Under the pieces are notes generated by a model. It searched no databases. It worked only from the letters and a program-made list of their open reading frames with translations, and was not told where the DNA came from. DNA of 42,751 nucleotides from CAZCGA01 sp964498075 (GTDB lineage: Bacteria; Desulfobacterota; Binatia; HRBIN30). A program made the translations under genes and the position numbers. Shown here piece by piece: positions 25,142 through 33,685 of the stretch. The stretch is taken from NCBI GenBank assembly GCA_964498075.1, contig CAZCGA010000044.1, forward strand, positions 1 to 42,751. Reading direction: 5' to 3'. Numbering within the stretch: position 1 is the stretch's first letter; every line of letters starts with the position of its first letter.

Positions 25142-25991
25142 GCGGGTCACGATCGCCGGCGTCGGCCAGATCGGCGGGTCTCTGGCACTCGCGGCGCGCG
25201 CCGCCGGCCTGATCGGAACGGTCGTCGGCCTCGGGCGCAACGAGGCCAACCTCCAGCTCGCGCAGCAGCGCGGCATCATCGACCGCTACAGCCGCGACCC
25301 GGCGGAGGCGGCACGCGACGCCGACCTGCTGGTGTTGGCCGTGCCGGTGCGCGCCATCGGCGCGGTGGCGCGCGCCTGCGTGCCGAGCCTGCGGGCGGGC
25401 GCGGTGGTCTCCGACGTCGGCAGCGTGAAGCAGTCGGTCGTGCACGAGGTGGACGCTGCGTTGATTCCGGGCGTCTCGTTCGTCGGTGCGCATCCCATCG
25501 CCGGCACCGAAGCGTCCGGCGCCGCCGCGGCCTCAGCCGAGCTGTTTCGCGGCAGCCGTTGCATCATCACGCCGGAGCGCGGCGCCCCGCCGGCCGCAGT
25601 CGCGAAGATCCGCGCCTTGTGGGAAGGCGTGGGCATGCGGGTCGATGAGATGGACGCTGCCCGCCACGACCAGGTCCTGGCGTGGGTCAGCCATCTGCCC
25701 CACGCGCTCGCGTTCAGCGCGGTGAACGCGGTGCTCGATGTCGACGCGGCGCTGCACGCATACGCCGGCCCCAGCTTCCGCGACGCCACGCGCGTCGCCG
25801 CCAGCTCGACGGACATGTGGTGCGACATCTTCCTCGCCAACGCTGCATCGGTCGAGCCTGCCATCGCCGGCTTCGTCGCGGCGCTCGAGCAGCTGCGCCA
25901 GGCGATTGCGAGCGGCGACGAGACCCAGCTGCGCGCGCAACTGGCGCGTGCCCAGGCGGCGCGGCAGCAGTGGAGTCAGTCGCAACCATGA
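25125..25991 (+). CDS. tyrA: Prephenate (or arogenate) dehydrogenase
   Basis: A 288-residue oxidoreductase for tyrosine synthesis. FERVTIAGVGQIGGSLALAA is the dinucleotide fold (GxGxxG), VVSDVGSVKQSVV and FVGAHPIAGTEASGA are family signatures, with the active-site His in HPIAGTE. SHLPHALAF is in the C-terminal helical domain. There is no chorismate mutase or ACT domain. The GTG start has GGAGGAGG 6 bp upstream and lies inside the end of hisC. Substrate preference cannot be told from sequence. Confidence 0.92.
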   Translation: MPRLFERVTIAGVGQIGGSLALAARAAGLIGTVVGLGRNEANLQLAQQRGIIDRYSRDPAEAARDADLLVLAVPVRAIGAVARACVPSLRAGAVVSDVGSVKQSVVHEVDAALIPGVSFVGAHPIAGTEASGAAAASAELFRGSRCIITPERGAPPAAVAKIRALWEGVGMRVDEMDAARHDQVLAWVSHLPHALAFSAVNAVLDVDAALHAYAGPSFRDATRVAASSTDMWCDIFLANAASVEPAIAGFVAALEQLRQAIASGDETQLRAQLARAQAARQQWSQSQP

Positions 25992-27268
25992 GTGCGGCCG
26001 TCCTCACGGTGCAGCCGCTGGCCCGTCCGCCCGACTGCGAGGTGCGCGTTCCCGGATCGAAGAGCATCACCAACCGCGCCCTCCTGATCGCGGCGCTCGC
26101 CGACGGCACCTCGACCCTGGAGGGCGCGCTGTTCAGCGACGACACCCGCTACATGGCTGAGGCCTGGCAGCAGCTCGGCGTCGCGGTGCAGGCCGACCGC
26201 GCCGCCAACCGCTTCGAGGTCAGCGGCTGCGGTGGCGTGATCCCGGCGACATCCGCCGAGCTGGACGCGGGCAACGCCGGCACGGCGATGCGCTTCCTGG
26301 TAGCAGCGCTCTGCCTGGGACACGGACACTACCGCATTGACGGCTCCGCCCGCATGCGCGAGCGGCCGATTCAAGACCTGCTCGACGCGCTCACGCCGCT
26401 GGGGGCGCAGGCGCACAGCGCCGCGGCGAACGGCTGCCCGCCCGTGCTGATCGACGCGAACGGCTTGTCGGGCGGACGCACACGGATTGTTGCAGACAAG
26501 AGCAGCCAGTTCCTGTCGGCAGTGTTGCTGGTGGCGCCGTACGCGCGCGCCGGCGTCGAGGTGGAAGTCGTCGGCACGCTCATCGCCCAGCCCTACGTCG
26601 ACATGACCATCGGGGCGATGCGAGCGTTCGGTGCCGCGGTGGCCTGCGACGGCGATCGCCGCTTCACCATCCGGCCGCAGCGCTACACCGGGCGGCGCTA
26701 TCGGATCGAGCCCGACGCGTCGAGCGCCCACTACTTCCTGGCTGCCGCGGCGTTGTGCGGCGGCCGGGTGCGCGTGCAGGGTTTGGGGTATGCATCGTCG
26801 CAGGGTGACGTGCACTTCGTCGACCTGCTCGAGCAGATGGGCGCGACGGTGGTTCGCGGTGACGACTTTCTGGAAGTGCGCGGCGGTGCGTCGCTCGATG
26901 GCATCGAGGCCGACATGAACCTGATCTCCGACACCGCGCCGACGCTCGCGGTGCTGGCACCGTTCGCGCGGCGTCCGGTCTCCATCCGCAACATCGCGCA
27001 CGTACGCCTGCAAGAGAGCGACCGCCTGCATGCCGTGGCGACCGAGCTGCACCGTCTCGGCGTGCGGGTGCGCGAGCTGGACGACGGTCTGGTGATCGAG
27101 CCCTCCGAGATTCGGCCTGCCGTGGTCGACACCTACGACGACCACCGCATCGCCATGAGCTTCGCGCTCATCGGCTTGCGCGTCGCCGGGATCGGCATTC
27201 GCGACCCGGAGTGCGTGCGCAAGACGTTCCCCGACTTTTTCGCGCACCTGGAGGCGTTGCGGCGATGA
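25988..27268 (+). CDS. aroA: 3-phosphoshikimate 1-carboxyvinyltransferase (EPSP synthase)
   Basis: A 426-residue enzyme joining shikimate 3-phosphate and PEP. VPGSKSITNRALLIAALADG binds substrate, DAGNAGTAMRFL is the PEP-site loop, LQESDRLHAVATELHRLG and TYDDHRIAMSFALIGLR are conserved, and the catalytic Asp is in MNLISDTAPTLAVL. The residue after AMR is Phe where classical class I enzymes have Pro. The ATG overlaps the tyrA stop (ATGA), and cmk overlaps its end. It is the common trunk of all three aromatic amino acids. Confidence 0.94.
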   Translation: MSAAVLTVQPLARPPDCEVRVPGSKSITNRALLIAALADGTSTLEGALFSDDTRYMAEAWQQLGVAVQADRAANRFEVSGCGGVIPATSAELDAGNAGTAMRFLVAALCLGHGHYRIDGSARMRERPIQDLLDALTPLGAQAHSAAANGCPPVLIDANGLSGGRTRIVADKSSQFLSAVLLVAPYARAGVEVEVVGTLIAQPYVDMTIGAMRAFGAAVACDGDRRFTIRPQRYTGRRYRIEPDASSAHYFLAAAALCGGRVRVQGLGYASSQGDVHFVDLLEQMGATVVRGDDFLEVRGGASLDGIEADMNLISDTAPTLAVLAPFARRPVSIRNIAHVRLQESDRLHAVATELHRLGVRVRELDDGLVIEPSEIRPAVVDTYDDHRIAMSFALIGLRVAGIGIRDPECVRKTFPDFFAHLEALRR

Positions 27269-27954
27269 AGCGGATCGTGGTGGCGATCGACGGTCCGGCC
27301 GGCGCCGGCAAGAGCACGGTGAGCCGACGCCTGGCGGAAGCCCTCGGCTATCGCTACATAGATACGGGCGCCATGTATCGAGTCATTGGCGTTCTGGCAG
27401 CCGAACGCGGCATCGAGCTCTCCAACAGCGCCGCGCTCGCAGCACTGTGTGATGCGACACGAATTGAATTCTCCGAACGCGACGGCCGCGGGTGCACCTG
27501 CGCCGACGGCCGTGATGTGTCCGCCGCGATCCGGACACCCAAGGCGGCGCAATTGGCATCCAAGGTCTCGGCGGTACCGGAGGTGCGCACGCGCCTGGTG
27601 GCGCAGCAGCGCGCCATGGGCGCGGCGGGTGGGGTAGTGATGGAAGGCCGCGACATCGGCACCGTTGTCTTCCCCGATGCTCCGGTGAAGGTCTTTCTCG
27701 ACGCCTCGGCGCGGGAACGCGCCCGGCGGCGCGCCGGCGAGCTACCCGGCGGCGCCACGGCGGCCGACATCGAGCGTATGGCGCACGAAATCGCCGAGCG
27801 CGACGCGCGCGACCGTGGCCGCACCCACTCGCCGCTGCGGCCGGCTGCGGATGCGGTGGTAGTCGATACCACGGACACGCCGATCGAGGAGGTTGTGAGC
27901 CGGCTGCGGGCACTGGTCACAACACGGGCTGCACCGCTTGCAAGCAACAATTAG
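27265..27954 (+). CDS. cmk: Cytidylate kinase
   Basis: A 229-residue P-loop kinase phosphorylating CMP and dCMP. AIDGPAGAGKSTVSRRLAEA is the P-loop, YIDTGAMYRVIGVLAA binds the nucleotide, VVMEGRDIGTVVFPDAPVKV is the conserved central segment, and LDASARERARRRAGEL is the lid. The ATG overlaps the aroA stop (ATGA). aroA-cmk-rpsA is a conserved gene order. rpsA follows by 7 bp. Confidence 0.95.
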   Translation: MKRIVVAIDGPAGAGKSTVSRRLAEALGYRYIDTGAMYRVIGVLAAERGIELSNSAALAALCDATRIEFSERDGRGCTCADGRDVSAAIRTPKAAQLASKVSAVPEVRTRLVAQQRAMGAAGGVVMEGRDIGTVVFPDAPVKVFLDASARERARRRAGELPGGATAADIERMAHEIAERDARDRGRTHSPLRPAADAVVVDTTDTPIEEVVSRLRALVTTRAAPLASNN

Positions 27955-27961
27955 GGGCGAT

Positions 27962-29761
27962 ATGAAAAGCTCCAGTCAATCCCCAGGGGGTACAACCCAA
28001 ATGGATCAACAGAGAAACGCTGCGGCCGCATCGGCTGGCGAAAACGATTTCAGCGTGCTCTTTGAACAGAGCATGCGAGCCGTCCGCCCCGGTGAGGTCG
28101 TCCGCGGTCGCATCGTCCACGTCTCGCGCGACTTCGTCACGGTCGACATCGGCTTCAAGTCGGAAGGACAGATTGCGATTCAGGAGTTCCTCGACCGCAG
28201 CGGCAACGTCGACGTGCAGGCGGGCGAGGAGATCGACGTCTACTTCGACGGCACCGACAGCGAGCATGGCGGCATTCTGCTGTCGCGCGCCAAGGCGGAG
28301 GAGTTCAAGATCTGGCGGGAGATCGAAGAGGCCTTCCAGCGCGACGGCGCCGTCGAGGGCACGATCACCGGGAAGGTGAAGGGTGGGCTGCGCGTCGACG
28401 TCGGCGTGCCGGCGTTCCTGCCCGGGTCGCACGCCGACCTGCGGCCGGTCCGCAACCTCGATCGCTTCATCGGGCAGCGCGCCCGCTTCGCGGTGCTGAA
28501 GTTCAACCGCGCCCGCGGCAACGTCGTGGTCTCGCGCCGCGCCGTGATGGAACGCGAGCGCGAGCAGCTCAAGGAAGAGACGCTGAAGGTGCTCGAAGAA
28601 GGCGTGATCCTGGAAGGCATCGTGAAGAACATCACCGACTACGGCGCCTTCGTCGACCTCGGCGGGCTGGACGGCTTGCTGCACGTGACCGACATGTCGT
28701 GGGGACGCGTCAGCCGCCCGTCCGACGTCATCCAGGTCGGCGAACGGGTGAAGGTGGTGGTGTTGAAGTACGACCCCGAGCGCGGCCGTGTCTCCCTCGG
28801 TATGAAGCAGATCATGCCCGATCCGTGGTCCAACGTCGCGGAGCGCTTCCCGCTCGGCGCGCGGGTGCGCGGCAAGGTGGTGAGCCTCGCCGAGTACGGC
28901 GCCTTCGTCGAGCTGGAGCCAGGCATCGAAGGGTTGGTCCACGTCTCAGAGATGTCGTGGACCAAACGGATCACCCACCCGTCGAAGATGGTCGAGCCGG
29001 GGCAAGAGGTGGACGTGGTGGTCTTGGACGTCGATCCGCAGAATCGGCGCATCTCGCTCGGGCTGAAGCAAGCCGCGCCCAACCCGTGGGAAATGGTCCG
29101 CATCAACCACCCGGTGGGCAGCCACATCCAAGGCGCTGTGAAGCACATCACCGACTTCGGGTTGTTCGTCGGGGTCGATGAAGGGATCGATGGGCTGGTG
29201 CACATCTCCGACCTGCACTGGACCCGCAAGGTCAAGCATCCGTCGGAGCTCTACCGCAAGGGTGACGTGATCGACGCCGTGGTGCTCGACATCGACGTCG
29301 CCAACGAGCGGATCGCGCTGGGCGTCAAGCAGCTCACCGAGGATCCGTGGTCGACGATGGCGCAGCGCTACCCGGCGGGCAGCCGCACCAAAGGCGCGGT
29401 GACCACGGTGACCGACTTCGGGATCTTCATCGAGCTCGAAGAAGGCATCGAAGGGCTGGTCCACGTGTCGCAGCTGAGCAACGAGCGCGTCGACAAGCCG
29501 CAGTCGCTCTTCCAGCCCGGACAGGTCGTCGAAGCGGAGGTCACCAACGTCGACCCGAAGGAGCGGCGGATCGGGCTGAGCATCAAAGCGCTGCGCCGCA
29601 CCGAAGAGCGCGAGGAGATGGAATCCTACCTGCAACGCGAGCGCGAAGGGGCACGCTTCTCGTTCGAAGACATCTTGAACGACGAGTTGCGGCTCGACCG
29701 TGACGAGGGGGAACGGGGCGGGGCGGCGAAGGGGCAGGTGTCCAAAGACAAAGGGGAGTGA
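27962..29761 (+). CDS. rpsA: 30S ribosomal protein S1
   Basis: About 599 residues with six S1 OB-fold repeats. Repeats 3 to 6 show the RNA-binding pattern most clearly: KNITDYGAFVDLGGLDGLLH, VVSLAEYGAFVELEPGIEGL, KHITDFGLFVGVDEGIDGL and TTVTDFGIFIELEEGIEGLV. The tail is charged (LDRDEGERGG). S1 docks mRNA on the small subunit. The start at 27962 has AGGGG; the ATG at 28001 is an alternative that would drop a Ser/Gly/Thr-rich lead. The order cmk-rpsA-ihfB is that of many proteobacteria. Confidence 0.95.
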   Translation: MKSSSQSPGGTTQMDQQRNAAAASAGENDFSVLFEQSMRAVRPGEVVRGRIVHVSRDFVTVDIGFKSEGQIAIQEFLDRSGNVDVQAGEEIDVYFDGTDSEHGGILLSRAKAEEFKIWREIEEAFQRDGAVEGTITGKVKGGLRVDVGVPAFLPGSHADLRPVRNLDRFIGQRARFAVLKFNRARGNVVVSRRAVMEREREQLKEETLKVLEEGVILEGIVKNITDYGAFVDLGGLDGLLHVTDMSWGRVSRPSDVIQVGERVKVVVLKYDPERGRVSLGMKQIMPDPWSNVAERFPLGARVRGKVVSLAEYGAFVELEPGIEGLVHVSEMSWTKRITHPSKMVEPGQEVDVVVLDVDPQNRRISLGLKQAAPNPWEMVRINHPVGSHIQGAVKHITDFGLFVGVDEGIDGLVHISDLHWTRKVKHPSELYRKGDVIDAVVLDIDVANERIALGVKQLTEDPWSTMAQRYPAGSRTKGAVTTVTDFGIFIELEEGIEGLVHVSQLSNERVDKPQSLFQPGQVVEAEVTNVDPKERRIGLSIKALRRTEEREEMESYLQREREGARFSFEDILNDELRLDRDEGERGGAAKGQVSKDKGE

Positions 29762-29769
29762 GACCGTTC

Positions 29770-30078
29770 ATGACCAAGCGCGACCTGATCGAGGAAGTGG
29801 TTCGCCTGTATCCACGCTATTCCCGTCGCGACGCGGAGGTCATCGTCAACTCCGTCTTCAGCAGCATGGCCGACGCGTTGCGCCGCGACGAGCGCATCGA
29901 GATCCGCGGCTTCGGCAGCTTCATCGTCAAGCACCGCCAGGGACGTGAAGGACGCAATCCCAAGACCGGCCGCGTCGTCATGGTTCCGCCCAAGCGCGTC
30001 CCCTTCTTCAAGGTCGGCAAAGAGCTCAAGCAGCGCGTCGACGGGAAGCTGACTCCGCCGCAGGCGGCGGCCAGCTGA
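29770..30078 (+). CDS. ihfB: Integration host factor beta-like DNA-bending protein
   Basis: A 102-residue HU/IHF protein. MTKRDLIEEVVRLYPRYS, then RIEIRGFGSFIVKHRQGREG, RNPKTG with the intercalating Pro at the beta-arm tip, and PFFKVGKELKQRV. Its place right after rpsA (8 bp) is the usual ihfB position, so I use that name, though a generic HU cannot be excluded. A GTG at 29758 adds four residues; the ATG at 29770 is preferred. Confidence 0.9.
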   Translation: MTKRDLIEEVVRLYPRYSRRDAEVIVNSVFSSMADALRRDERIEIRGFGSFIVKHRQGREGRNPKTGRVVMVPPKRVPFFKVGKELKQRVDGKLTPPQAAAS

Positions 30079-30089
30079 GCCGGCGTGTC

Positions 30090-30578
30090 ATGCAGGTTCT
30101 CTGGGCTCCCTGGCGCATGACCTATGTCGGCGGACCCAAGGAGCCCGGTTGCATCTTCTGCAGCGCCGCCGACACGACTGACCGGCGCGCGCAGCTCGTG
30201 CTCGCCCAGCAGCCGGCGGTCGTGATGCTCAACAAGTTCCCGTACGCCAACGGCCATCTCATGGTGGCACCGCGCCGGCACGCCGGCGATTTGGGGGCGC
30301 TGCCGGCGGCCGAGTTCCAGACGCTGATGGACGTCCTGCAGCGGACCGCAGCGCACGTGACCGACACGTTCCGGCCGCAAGGGATGAACATCGGCATGAA
30401 CCTCGGGGCCGCCGCCGGCGCCGGGGTAGCCGATCATCTGCACTGGCACATCGTGCCCCGCTGGGTCGGCGACACCAACTTCATGCCGATGCTCGCCGAC
30501 GTGCGGGTCATCCCCGAGCACCTCGACGCCACCTACGATCGGCTGCGGCCGTTGTTCGAAGCGTTCGAGCCCGCCTGA
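30090..30578 (+). CDS. HIT family nucleotide hydrolase/phosphorylase
   Basis: A 162-residue histidine-triad protein. LWAPWRMTYVGGPKEPGCIF opens the AP4A-phosphorylase-like subgroup, where CIFC begins the zinc site. LNKFPYANGHLMVAPRRH carries the first conserved segment, and VADHLHWHIVPRWVGDTNFM carries the His triad HLHWH. Enzymes of this type cleave dinucleoside polyphosphates or nucleotide conjugates. It is 11 bp after ihfB and probably shares its transcript. Confidence 0.9.
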   Translation: MQVLWAPWRMTYVGGPKEPGCIFCSAADTTDRRAQLVLAQQPAVVMLNKFPYANGHLMVAPRRHAGDLGALPAAEFQTLMDVLQRTAAHVTDTFRPQGMNIGMNLGAAAGAGVADHLHWHIVPRWVGDTNFMPMLADVRVIPEHLDATYDRLRPLFEAFEPA

Positions 30579-30605
30579 CGCGGCCCGCCAGCGCAGCAAT
30601 CGCGG

Positions 30606-30634
30606 TTGCTCCACCAAATCGATGCCCATATAAT
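30606..30634 (+). promoter_or_regulatory. Sigma70-type promoter of the AAA+/VWA operon
   Basis: TTGCTC at 30606-30611, a 17-bp spacer, and a perfect TATAAT at 30629-30634. Transcription would start near 30641, 29 bp before the ATG at 30670, which has GGAAAGG upstream. It is the best promoter match noticed in the window. Confidence 0.62.
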
Positions 30635-30669
30635 CCCTCTACCCTTCAGACCCGGAAAGGCGACGACTT

Positions 30670-32067
30670 ATGCAGCGAGCAAGCACGCTCGGCGAACTCA
30701 AGCGCAGCGAGTATCAGGTACTCTCGGTGCGCGACGAAATGCGGCGCAACATGCTCGACAAGCTCGGCAAGGCGGAGCGCATCCTACCCGGCATCATCGG
30801 CTTCAACGATACGGTCCTGCCGGAGATCGAGAACGCCATCCTGGCCGGGCACCACATGGTCTTCCTCGGCGAACGCGGCCAGGCGAAGTCGCGCATCATC
30901 CGCGGGCTCACCTCGCTGCTCGACCCGCTCACGCCGGTGGTGGAGGGCTGCGCGATCAACGACAACCCGCTGCGGCCGATCTGCAAGCAGTGCCGCCAGC
31001 GCCTGGCGGAGCTGGAAGACGCCTTGCCGATCAGCTGGATCGGTCCCGACGCCCGCTACGGCGAGAAGCTGGCGACGCCCGACGCCTCGATCGCCGACCT
31101 GATCGGCGAGATCGATCCCATCAAGGTCGCCGAAGGCCGCTACCTCGCCGACGAAGAGACCATCCACTACGGCATCGTACCGCGCACCAATCGCGGCATC
31201 TTCGCCATCAACGAACTGCCGGACCTCACCGAGAAGGTGCAGGTCGGGCTGTTCAACCTGATGGAGGAGAAGGACATCCAGATCAAAGGCTACAAGATCC
31301 GGCTGCCGCTCGACATCATCATCGTCGCCAGCGCCAATCCCGAGGACTACACCAACCGCGGCCGCATCATCACGCCGCTCAAGGATCGCTTCGACGTCCA
31401 GATCCGCACCCACTACCCGCGTACCCTGGAGGATGAGATCGCCATCATGGAGCAGGAGCTGCCGGTCATGGAGCGTTCCGATCGCGTCCTCGGCATGCCG
31501 GACTTCATGAAGGAGGTCCTCGCCCAGTTCACCTTCGAGGCGCGTGCCTGCAACGAGATCAACCAGGCCTCCGGCGTCAGCGTGCGCATGACCATCAACA
31601 ACTACGAGAGCATCATCAGCAACGCCGAGAAGCGGGCGGTGCGGCTCGGTGAGCGCGAGATCGTGCCGCGCATCAGCGACCTGCACGCGATGGTCGCCTC
31701 GAGCGCCGGCAAGATCGAGCTGGAGTACGCCGGCGAGGAGAAGAAGGGGGAAGACCTCATCGACCGCTTGCTCAATCGCGCCCTGATGAAAGTGTTCGAC
31801 AAGCGGCTGAAGGTCGAGGATCTCAAAGAAGTGAGCGCCTACTTCGAGAAGGGGGGAGGCGTGGAGGTGTCGGACGTGATGCCGGCCGAGGAGTACCTCG
31901 ACGGCGTCCGCGCCATCGCCGGCTTGCGCGACGGCATCCGCACGCTCGGCGGCGTCGAGAGCCCCGGCTTCATCGCCGCCGCCACCGAGTTCGTCCTCGA
32001 AGGTCTGCACTTGCACCAGAAGCTCAACAAGGACCGCGAGGGCGGACGGTACACGTATCGCGCGTAG
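30670..32067 (+). CDS. ChlI/MoxR-like AAA+ ATPase of the AAA+/VWA pair
   Basis: A 465-residue AAA+ protein of the magnesium-chelatase I group. HHMVFLGERGQAKSRIIRGL is the P-loop (GERGQAKS, with Ala where the last Gly is usual). GIFAINELPDLTEKVQVGLF is the Walker B region, with Asn-Glu where Asp-Glu is usual. VASANPEDYTNRGRIITPLK is sensor 1 and the arginine-finger region. Between them is a CKQC pair that may bind metal. These changes look typical of this AAA/VWA subfamily. It is 14 bp upstream of the VWA gene; together they probably remodel or assemble a protein complex. Confidence 0.87.
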   Translation: MQRASTLGELKRSEYQVLSVRDEMRRNMLDKLGKAERILPGIIGFNDTVLPEIENAILAGHHMVFLGERGQAKSRIIRGLTSLLDPLTPVVEGCAINDNPLRPICKQCRQRLAELEDALPISWIGPDARYGEKLATPDASIADLIGEIDPIKVAEGRYLADEETIHYGIVPRTNRGIFAINELPDLTEKVQVGLFNLMEEKDIQIKGYKIRLPLDIIIVASANPEDYTNRGRIITPLKDRFDVQIRTHYPRTLEDEIAIMEQELPVMERSDRVLGMPDFMKEVLAQFTFEARACNEINQASGVSVRMTINNYESIISNAEKRAVRLGEREIVPRISDLHAMVASSAGKIELEYAGEEKKGEDLIDRLLNRALMKVFDKRLKVEDLKEVSAYFEKGGGVEVSDVMPAEEYLDGVRAIAGLRDGIRTLGGVESPGFIAAATEFVLEGLHLHQKLNKDREGGRYTYRA

Positions 32068-32081
32068 CGCGTCGATCTCCC

Positions 32082-33671
32082 ATGATCACCATCCGCTACA
32101 CGCAATGGGACGGCAGTCAGCGCGTGCGGCTGAACGCCGACCAGGTGTTCGAGAAGCTCTCCGAGTACCTCTCGTACACCGACGACGTCCAGCAGGCGCT
32201 GGAGTGGCTGATGCGGCAAGGGGCCGAGTGGGAAGGCATGCGGGTCATGGGCCTCGACGAGTTCCTCGAGGAAGTGCGCGACCAGCTGCGCCAGCGCTAT
32301 CGCCAGTTCAATCTCAACAACGCCCTCGACGAGATGCGCCGGCGCCTCGAAGAGCTCCTCGATCTCGAACGCGACACGCTGCAGGAGAAGGCCGGCCAGC
32401 CCGGGATCCAGGAGAAGCGCGACGTCCTCGACCGCTTGCCGCACCCACTGTCGGAGGCGCTGGAGCGGCTGCAGCAGTATGACTTCGAGGACGCGCAGGC
32501 GCGCCAAGAGCTCGAGAACCTGCTCGAGGAGCTGCAGAACATCCGCGACCTGGAAGACTTCCGGCGGCGCTACGGCGATCTGTTTCACGGGCCGCAGTCG
32601 CTCGGCTACGAGGAGGCGCTCGACCTGATGCGCGAGGTGCAGCGGCTCAAGGCGCTCGAGGAGCAACTGCTCTCCGGCGACTTCGAACGCATCAACCTCG
32701 ACGAGCTACGCGAGATGCTCGGCCAGGAGGCGCTGCAAGACTTTCGCAACCTGCAGCAGATGATGATGCTGTTGACGCAGGCGGGCTATCTCACCACCAA
32801 AAGCGGGCGCACCCAGCTGTCGCCGAAGGGGGTGCGCAAGATCGGCCAGCTGGCGCTGCGCGACATCTACCAGGGCCTGCTGCGCGACCGTCCCGGCGGG
32901 CATCAAGTCGACCACCGCGGCCTGCACGAGCTGCGCCCCGACGCCACGCGGCCGTACCAGTATGGCGATCCGTTGAACCTCGACCTCGTCGGCACCTTGA
33001 AGAAGGCACTGCCGCGGCGGCCCGGGGTTCCCCTGGAGCTGCGCCCCGACGACTTCGAGATCTTCGACACCAACTTCTCCACCAGCACCTCGACCGTGCT
33101 GCTGCTCGACATGAGCTGGTCGATGAGCTGGGAGGGACGCTTCGCCGCCGCGAAGAAGGTGGCGATGGCGATGGAAAGCCTGATCCGCGCGCGCTACCCG
33201 CGCGACTACTTCGCCATCGTCGGGTTCTTCACCCGCGCCGTCGAGCTGAAGCTGAAGGATCTGCCGGAAGCGAGCTGGAACATGGGTGACCCGTTCACCA
33301 ACCTGCAGGACGGCCTGCGCTTGGCGAGCGACCTGCTCAGCCGGCATCCGAGCAACAACCAGCACATCATCGTCATCACCGACGGCCAGCCGACGGCGTA
33401 CTTCTCGCGCGGCCGGCTGTACTGCGAGTGGCCGCTGTCGTTCGGCGGCATCAGCATGCGCGCCGCGCAGGAGACGTTGAAGGAGGTCGAGCGCGTCACC
33501 AAGAAGGGCATCACCATCAATACGTTCATGCTCGACGACAGCGCCAGCTTGCGCGCCTTCGTCGAGCGCATGACCCGCATCAACAAGGGCCGCGCCCTCT
33601 ACACCCGTCCCGACCACCTGGGCGAGTATCTGCTGGTCGACTACATCGGCAAGAAACGCAAGAAAGTGTGA
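32082..33671 (+). CDS. VWA (von Willebrand A) domain protein paired with the AAA+ ATPase
   Basis: A 529-residue cytosolic protein. The first 250 residues are strongly helical and charged (LDEMRRRLEELLDLERD, RLKALEEQLLSGDFERINLD), probably coiled coil. The C-terminal VWA domain has the full MIDAS: DMSWSMSWEG, the Thr in GDPFTNLQDGLRLASDLL, and HIIVITDGQPTAY. It forms the adaptor half of the MoxR/ChlI-VWA systems that load metals or activate enzymes; the client is unknown. It ends 14 bp before cmoA. Confidence 0.87.
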   Translation: MITIRYTQWDGSQRVRLNADQVFEKLSEYLSYTDDVQQALEWLMRQGAEWEGMRVMGLDEFLEEVRDQLRQRYRQFNLNNALDEMRRRLEELLDLERDTLQEKAGQPGIQEKRDVLDRLPHPLSEALERLQQYDFEDAQARQELENLLEELQNIRDLEDFRRRYGDLFHGPQSLGYEEALDLMREVQRLKALEEQLLSGDFERINLDELREMLGQEALQDFRNLQQMMMLLTQAGYLTTKSGRTQLSPKGVRKIGQLALRDIYQGLLRDRPGGHQVDHRGLHELRPDATRPYQYGDPLNLDLVGTLKKALPRRPGVPLELRPDDFEIFDTNFSTSTSTVLLLDMSWSMSWEGRFAAAKKVAMAMESLIRARYPRDYFAIVGFFTRAVELKLKDLPEASWNMGDPFTNLQDGLRLASDLLSRHPSNNQHIIVITDGQPTAYFSRGRLYCEWPLSFGGISMRAAQETLKEVERVTKKGITINTFMLDDSASLRAFVERMTRINKGRALYTRPDHLGEYLLVDYIGKKRKKV

Positions 33672-33685
33672 CCGCGGCCCACACC

